Assembly: GCA_032622095.1 (NCBI GenBank)
Contig: CP136067.1
Coordinates: 56,461,899-56,525,898 of the forward strand
Source: Siphonodentalium dalli
Taxonomy: Eukaryota; Mollusca; Scaphopoda; Gadilida; Siphonodentaliidae
DNA length: 64,000 bases
Direction of reading: 5' to 3'
Part shown: positions 60,501 through 64,000 of the stretch, one piece after another
Position numbering within the stretch: position 1 is the stretch's first letter
Layout: each line of letters begins with the position of its first letter
Program-made: the position numbers and the translations under genes
The notes under the pieces: model-generated
What the model was told of the DNA's origin: nothing
Seen by the model: the letters and a program-made list of their open reading frames with translations, nothing else
Database searches by the model: none

Positions 60501-61880
60501 GAAAACAGAGTCTATCTTAGTATCACGGAAGAATATTATTGAAGATCATCCACCCCTTAGGATGGCAGGTGAAGATATCATAGAGGTGACTGAACATAAG
60601 CACCTAGGACTGACATTTAACGATGAAGGGAAGTGGAAAAATCACATCGAAGATATTGAAGAGCGAGCCTCACAACGATTATACATACTTAGGAAGAATA
60701 AATATGCCCTAGATAGGAGAACATTAGAACGAATTTATCTATCATTTATACGCCCCGTCTTGGAATATGCTTCCCCTGTGTGGGACAATTGCACGGCTGA
60801 AGAATCACAATTATTAGAAGATATACAATATGAAGCAGCACGTATAATAACTGGGGCTACTAGGAGTTGTAATAGGGATGAATTATTGGTAGAAATTGGA
60901 TGGCGGAAACTATCGAAAAGGAGAGAAAAATCAAAACTTGCTCAATTATATAAAATGACGAGAAAATCAACCCCACAATATCTATATAACTATGTCCCAA
61001 GGGATTCAACAACTTCAAGTGGATACCCATTCAGGCACGATAACTTAAGACGTCCCTTTTGCTTTTCTACCTCTTTACAAAAATCATTCATACCACATGC
61101 TATTAAACTTTGGAATGAATTATCAGACGAAGCGAAAATGTGCGAAACGGTTTCCGAATTTAAACAATTCCTGAATAAAGATTGTATAGAACCTCCACAA
61201 TTCTACGAGTATGCATATACACGGCAAAGTCAAGTAATCCACTGTCGAATACGTCTCGAATGCAGTAATCTGAATGATCACTTGCACCAAAATCACTTAC
61301 AGGATAATTCCGATTGTACTTATTGTGGCCTGACAGAGACAACTGAACACTTCTTCTTATACTGTCGAAAGTTCACGAACGAACGAACGATATGCTTCCA
61401 AGGTCTTCATAACAGACCATGTTTAAATGATCTTATTAAAGGATCTCAGTCATTAACACTAGATCAAAACATCGATATCTTCGCAGAAATATATTCTACT
61501 TACAAAAAGATTCGCGACTAACTGAGAGAAAACAAACTATGCTATCAACAATGCGGCAACCCTTGTCTCATTGAACGGGTTGGTGGGGACCATATGGGCG
61601 CCGAGGGTGGGCAGGCAGGAAGCTATATATATCCATTATTAATTCGCAGTCAACATAACTCATTTAGATATTAATGATAAACCAGTTATCACCCATGTGA
61701 ATATCCAATGGGGAAATGACAAATATAAGCTTACAAAGCTTACAGTCAGATCCTTTTCTCATCTCTTATATGCTGGGACACACGTGTAAACATTTTGTAA
61801 TAAATATATGTGTTGTAATTAAAATTGTATATGTATGTACACACTTGCTATTGAGAATAAAATATTGTTTACACTAACAC
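57526..61880 (+). mobile_element. Non-LTR retrotransposon (CR1/L2-like), near-complete, boundaries uncertain
   Basis: The element is defined by its intact APE-RT ORF (57979-61521). An open frame in the same register at 57526-57891, ended by stops at 57889 and 57931, may be 5' UTR or the remnant of an upstream ORF. The 3' UTR probably runs to about 61860-61880, where AATAAAATATTG follows AT-rich sequence, but there is no second copy in the window to fix the end and I found no target-site duplication. It lies in intron 2 in the same orientation as the Ig gene. Confidence 0.6.
57979..61521 (+). CDS. APE-type non-LTR retrotransposon polyprotein (endonuclease + reverse transcriptase)
   Basis: The open frame has 1180 codons from a TTG; the first in-frame ATG is at 58051, giving 1156 residues, and an in-frame TAG stands at 57931. 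Numbering from 57979: a 2A-like motif DIKINPGP at 122-129; an APE endonuclease at about 138-350 with Asn144 (CLNIQSL), Glu169 (FTETWL), Asp278/Asn280 (LTGDFN) and a terminal His346; then a basic linker. The reverse transcriptase, about 600-870, has palm motif A Asp714 (FCDISKAFDKVWH), motif B GVPQGSLLGPLLF at 770-782, and the catalytic FADD, Asp802-Asp803. A C-terminal C-x2-C-x7-H-x4-C knuckle spans 1113-1129. It makes a nick in target DNA and copies its RNA there. Motifs resemble the CR1/L2 group. No stop or frameshift interrupts it, so it could be active or very recent. Confidence 0.95.
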   Translation: MNLLSYITLRARGISQEIAFLTVVMHFMLDLNCTLPYQIAYKFEMMSENSGITESIVRNTIVFALHLKQLLKTKYSKMKNKTYRALLQKYMRRKHRDVTNSITNLSRTIALTIIGLIRRAFDIKINPGPTADNYEQTFSIMCLNIQSLLPKLDVVAIEASSYDIVSFTETWLTEQTSNAELSILGFHAPERLNRPTLGGGVAVYIKDSYYFRRRADLETPEIECIWVEVMLSSSTKFLLGTLYKPPNLPVDTWEKIYSNIDMALGDRKVIRHVILTGDFNSNQLPSESKYVKYIRNRFGMEQLIKDPTHFTESSSSLIDLFLTNQGQFVKHSEVIDPFFSDLTRFHCPIVMYLNFRIEKSSGIVKRKVWDYSRADYNAMNAEFENWNYKKELSNTPYIELANILTNKINEITLQYIPNKQVTTRQNEKEWMNNEIRGMIRQRKRLYKAAKRKCSHDAWAKYKSQRNSAISAIRRAKQSYCAKTQSILGSCFTESSLWWKTLNKLMKPEPKPIIPALIFNDELINDNLQKANTFNKYFCSISSLPNEREIELPRFDQLTESELSDIEIDDELVHKCLRSIKTSKASGYDGISPKVLKNCASSLTAPLRFIFNIFLKHAYFPIEWKKANVCPIFKKDDPCIPSNYRPVSLLSCLSKIFEKCIYRRLSDYLREHKLLSDLQSGFTPNDSTVFQLIDIYHYIISSLDEGKEIRYVFCDISKAFDKVWHRGLLFKLKGMGITGNMYKLLENYLESREQRVTINGVSSNWMPVSAGVPQGSLLGPLLFLVYINDIVGGITTNIRLFADDTSLFLAVEDPTLAANVMNQDIQRIYEWSQIWAVKFNPLKTESILVSRKNIIEDHPPLRMAGEDIIEVTEHKHLGLTFNDEGKWKNHIEDIEERASQRLYILRKNKYALDRRTLERIYLSFIRPVLEYASPVWDNCTAEESQLLEDIQYEAARIITGATRSCNRDELLVEIGWRKLSKRREKSKLAQLYKMTRKSTPQYLYNYVPRDSTTSSGYPFRHDNLRRPFCFSTSLQKSFIPHAIKLWNELSDEAKMCETVSEFKQFLNKDCIEPPQFYEYAYTRQSQVIHCRIRLECSNLNDHLHQNHLQDNSDCTYCGLTETTEHFFLYCRKFTNERTICFQGLHNRPCLNDLIKGSQSLTLDQNIDIFAEIYSTYKKIRD

Positions 61881-62102
61881 AATGGCAATCTTGTTTATAT
61901 TAATTTATACTCAAAAAGGCTCAACTGACATATCACTATTCATTCATATGTTGCAACTTGCTTCCATACCATACTGAATCAAGGTTTTTGGGTCTGCGCG
62001 TGGATGCCACTTAAACCAAACACGACCTGCGTTCAAGCTTCACAGAAATATAGCATTGCATATATCTTCATAACTCCTAACGTTCTTTTTATTATTTTGC
62101 AG
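61881..62102. other. End of intron 2
   Basis: Leads into the acceptor TTATTATTTTGCAG at 62102. Confidence 0.6.
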
Positions 62103-62438
62103 CGTATCCACTTAAGCCGGATATCTACTATGAAGTGTTAGTATCGAAGCCGAACACCACGCACGAACTTTATTGTGAAGGCAACGTAGGCTTACCGCCC
62201 GGAAGTCTTCAGTGGTATTACCGGCCTCCAAGCAAAGACTTCTTCCGATTGGTTGATAATCAACCGCAGGCACATTTGAAGATGGACAACCATATGTGTT
62301 CGTACAACGCCGTGACGTATTATAACGTGTCGGTCAGTGATAGTTCTAACGGAACAGTGTACAGGTGCTCCATAAACAGTTTGTTCACTTCTTCGGCAGA
62401 TCCAAAGTTCTATGACGAGGTCACGGTCATGTTGCCCA
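62103..62438 (+). CDS. Ig-superfamily gene, exon 3: second Ig domain
   Basis: A 336-bp exon between TTATTTTGCAG and A|GTAAGTAT, phase 1 at both ends. Joined after exon 2 it supplies residues 138-249: Cys162 (HELYC), Trp175 (LQWYYR), and Tyr224-x-Cys226 (NGTVYRC) give a canonical Ig fold with a predicted Cys162-Cys226 bond. Cys203 is an additional cysteine within the domain. Possible N-glycosylation sites are Asn155 (NTT), Asn212 (NVS) and Asn220 (NGT), fitting an extracellular location. Domain type is C2/I-like by the 63 residues between the cysteines. It follows the 22.8-kb intron that contains the retrotransposon. The protein family beyond Ig superfamily cannot be named. Confidence 0.85.
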
Positions 62439-62981
62439 GTAAGTATACTAATGATAATGATCGGTATGTATTGTCCAAGGACAAGGTGATTTTATATTGA
62501 ATGTTCTGAAACCTCCTATAATTACAACTACGTATACTGTCTCCTTCCCTTAAATGCCTGCGACTGGTAATACTTGGTATCGATAATCTCTATCATCGTA
62601 TGAAAGTCTCGCTTCCCGCATCATAACGCGCAGTGATACTGTACTATAAGAAATTGGGCGACTCAAACAGTCGCCCCATACCATCACGTCACTTGAAAGT
62701 AGCGTCCAAATATATAGTTACCATACCGCGAAAACTAAATTACGTAAAAGTAATCAGCATCGCTTTCGAAAACCAATGGGTTTGCGATAAATAGTTTTGT
62801 TTCTTGTATGTGTTATATCACGCATTTCAGTATAATACAGGATTTCAAGGATAAAGCATGCCGATAAAGTAGCTTTTATAATAGTCGAGAATTGTATTGA
62901 AAATATATATGTATTATCTTACATTCAAAGTACATTACATGCGATTTGTAATTCAAAGAAAGTTTTACTTTTCATTTTCAG

Positions 62982-63047
62982 AAGATCCCACACGCAAGCT
63001 GTTCACTACAAACTATTCTAAGAAATACATAAGTTTCACACAAATAG
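62982..63047 (+). CDS. Ig-superfamily gene, exon 4: short 22-codon exon
   Basis: A 66-bp exon with a strong acceptor (CTTTTCATTTTCAG) and donor (AG|GTAAGC), again phase 1 at both ends, so it can be included or skipped without changing frame. It codes for residues 250-271: Lys (split codon), DPTRKLFTTNYSKKYISFTQI. This is probably a hinge or the first strand of a third domain. It lies 543 bp after exon 3; that intron holds nothing I recognise. The exact splice borders and shared phase are the evidence, since the peptide has no domain signature. Confidence 0.6.
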
Positions 63048-63110
63048 GTAAGCACATAACACAATCAAGGCAACCTGCACGTTATAATGTAGTACTAGTA
63101 TGATGTTAAG

Positions 63111-63310
63111 TGGCTCCCTGGAGCATTACCATTGACTCATGCGTCGAAACATTCAAGATTTCGTTCCACTGCTCACAGCAATATCCAACGATATCGTGGC
63201 CGAGTGAAATGTACACCATGACCGAAAGCATATCGACTCAACGCGCTAATCTCAGTCCTACACTGAAAAATGAAAGTGTGGGACTTCTACTCTTAATGAC
63301 TAAAGTTTAA
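63111..63310 (+). CDS. Candidate exon 5 (incomplete Ig-like domain), uncertain
   Basis: An AG at 63109-63110 would be a phase-1 acceptor after a 63-bp intron. The frame that follows reads ETFKISFHCSQQYPTISW, an Ig B/C-strand-like pattern with one Cys and one Trp, then LKNESVG, where an 'L.DsG.Y.C' strand would be expected, but no second cysteine occurs before the stop at 63310. The polypyrimidine tract is poor and the intron very short. It may be a degenerate domain, a terminal exon of one isoform, or chance. The true next exon may lie outside the window. Confidence 0.25.
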
Positions 63311-63734
63311 TCCAATACTTATTTGTGTAGAAACAAAGTCATTGCTGTTTCTTATTCGACAACCATACAATGACACAGGGTAGCAGCAACATGTATGCGT
63401 CTTATGTTAGCCGCATTCTTGTTTAAATCGATTCGAAACACTCTGGTAAGGTGATCAAATATAAATTGAGAATAATCTTGCTCAAAGTAGTTCATTTTTA
63501 TGAATATTAATCCAAATACTTAGTGACAACACATACCGTCATTCTTTTATATTAATTTAATGCAATGCCCTCTCGATGGCGAAATCATTTGTGTTAGTTT
63601 ATCGCCTATATATAGTTGCATCCCGGATCGAGATGTAAATATTTACACTTTAGCATAGTTCAGACGATGTTTTCTATGGAGTGGTATCGTCGATTTCTTC
63701 GAAAATTTCGGCGATGTTAGTGGTAAACTATAAA
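63311..63734. other. No feature recognised
   Basis: AT-rich sequence between the candidate exon and the terminal tandem array. Confidence 0.5.
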
Positions 63735-64000
63735 CAATATTATAAATACCACCATATTACCGAATATGATCACTATTACTTAAGTACTACCACACACTAC
63801 AATATTATAAATACCACAATATTACCGAATATGATCACTATTACTTAAGTACTACCACACATTACAATATTATCAATACCACCACATTACCGAATATGAT
63901 CACTATTACTTAAGTACTACCACACACTACAATATTATAAATACCACCATATTACCGAATATGATCACTATTACTTAAGTACTACCACACACTACAATAT
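63735..64000. repeat. 65-bp tandem array, running off the window
   Basis: CAATATTATAAATACCAC starts at 63735, 63800, 63865, 63930 and 63995, exactly 65 bp apart. Units share ATTACCGAATATGATCACTA and TTACTTAAGTACTACCACAC and differ by only a few bases, so the array is young and its total length is unknown. Confidence 0.97.

Overview
The window is non-coding-rich eukaryotic DNA. It is AT-rich, has no dense ORFs, contains spliced exons with GT/AG borders and good polypyrimidine tracts, and has very long introns and many transposon-derived repeats. It looks like an invertebrate genome, most plausibly a lophotrochozoan such as a mollusc. That assignment rests on the repeat style (miniature hAT- and piggyBac-like elements, and a CR1/L2-like retrotransposon with a 2A-like N-terminal motif) and on an immunoglobulin-superfamily gene with giant introns. 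No single base proves the phylum.

One host gene can be supported. It lies on the + strand and is split over more than 43 kb. A signal-peptide exon (20101-20161) is followed by an intron of about 18.8 kb, an Ig V-like exon (38912-39262), an intron of about 22.8 kb, a second Ig exon (62103-62438), a 543-bp intron and a short 66-bp exon (62982-63047). A weak candidate exon at 63111 follows, and the gene then leaves the window. All six borders checked are phase 1, so the exons join in frame and could be shuffled or alternatively spliced as modules. The product would be a secreted or cell-surface Ig-domain protein.

Layout: 1-8700 is non-genic with several fold-back elements. 8705-11012 is a very regular 22-bp minisatellite of about 105 units in two single-base variants. 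12-20 kb holds a piggyBac-like MITE, an LTR-like composite with 458-bp direct terminal repeats, a modular repeat, and a hAT-like MITE with a perfect 8-bp target duplication. Then comes exon 1. Intron 1 (20.2-38.9 kb) holds hAT-like and piggyBac-like MITEs, a decayed non-LTR retrotransposon ORF1 on the minus strand, and a 2.8-kb modular repeat. Intron 2 (39.3-62.1 kb) holds a longer hAT relative, an 80-bp tandem array, more MITEs, a second copy of the decayed ORF1 element interrupted by a MITE, and one nearly intact non-LTR retrotransposon (57979-61521, APE plus RT). The window ends in a 65-bp tandem array.

The transposons form an insertion history that can be read directly: nested insertions, matched target duplications, and one local empty site. 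I saw no tRNA, rRNA or CRISPR array. Most of the remaining sequence is intronic or intergenic DNA in which I recognise nothing.
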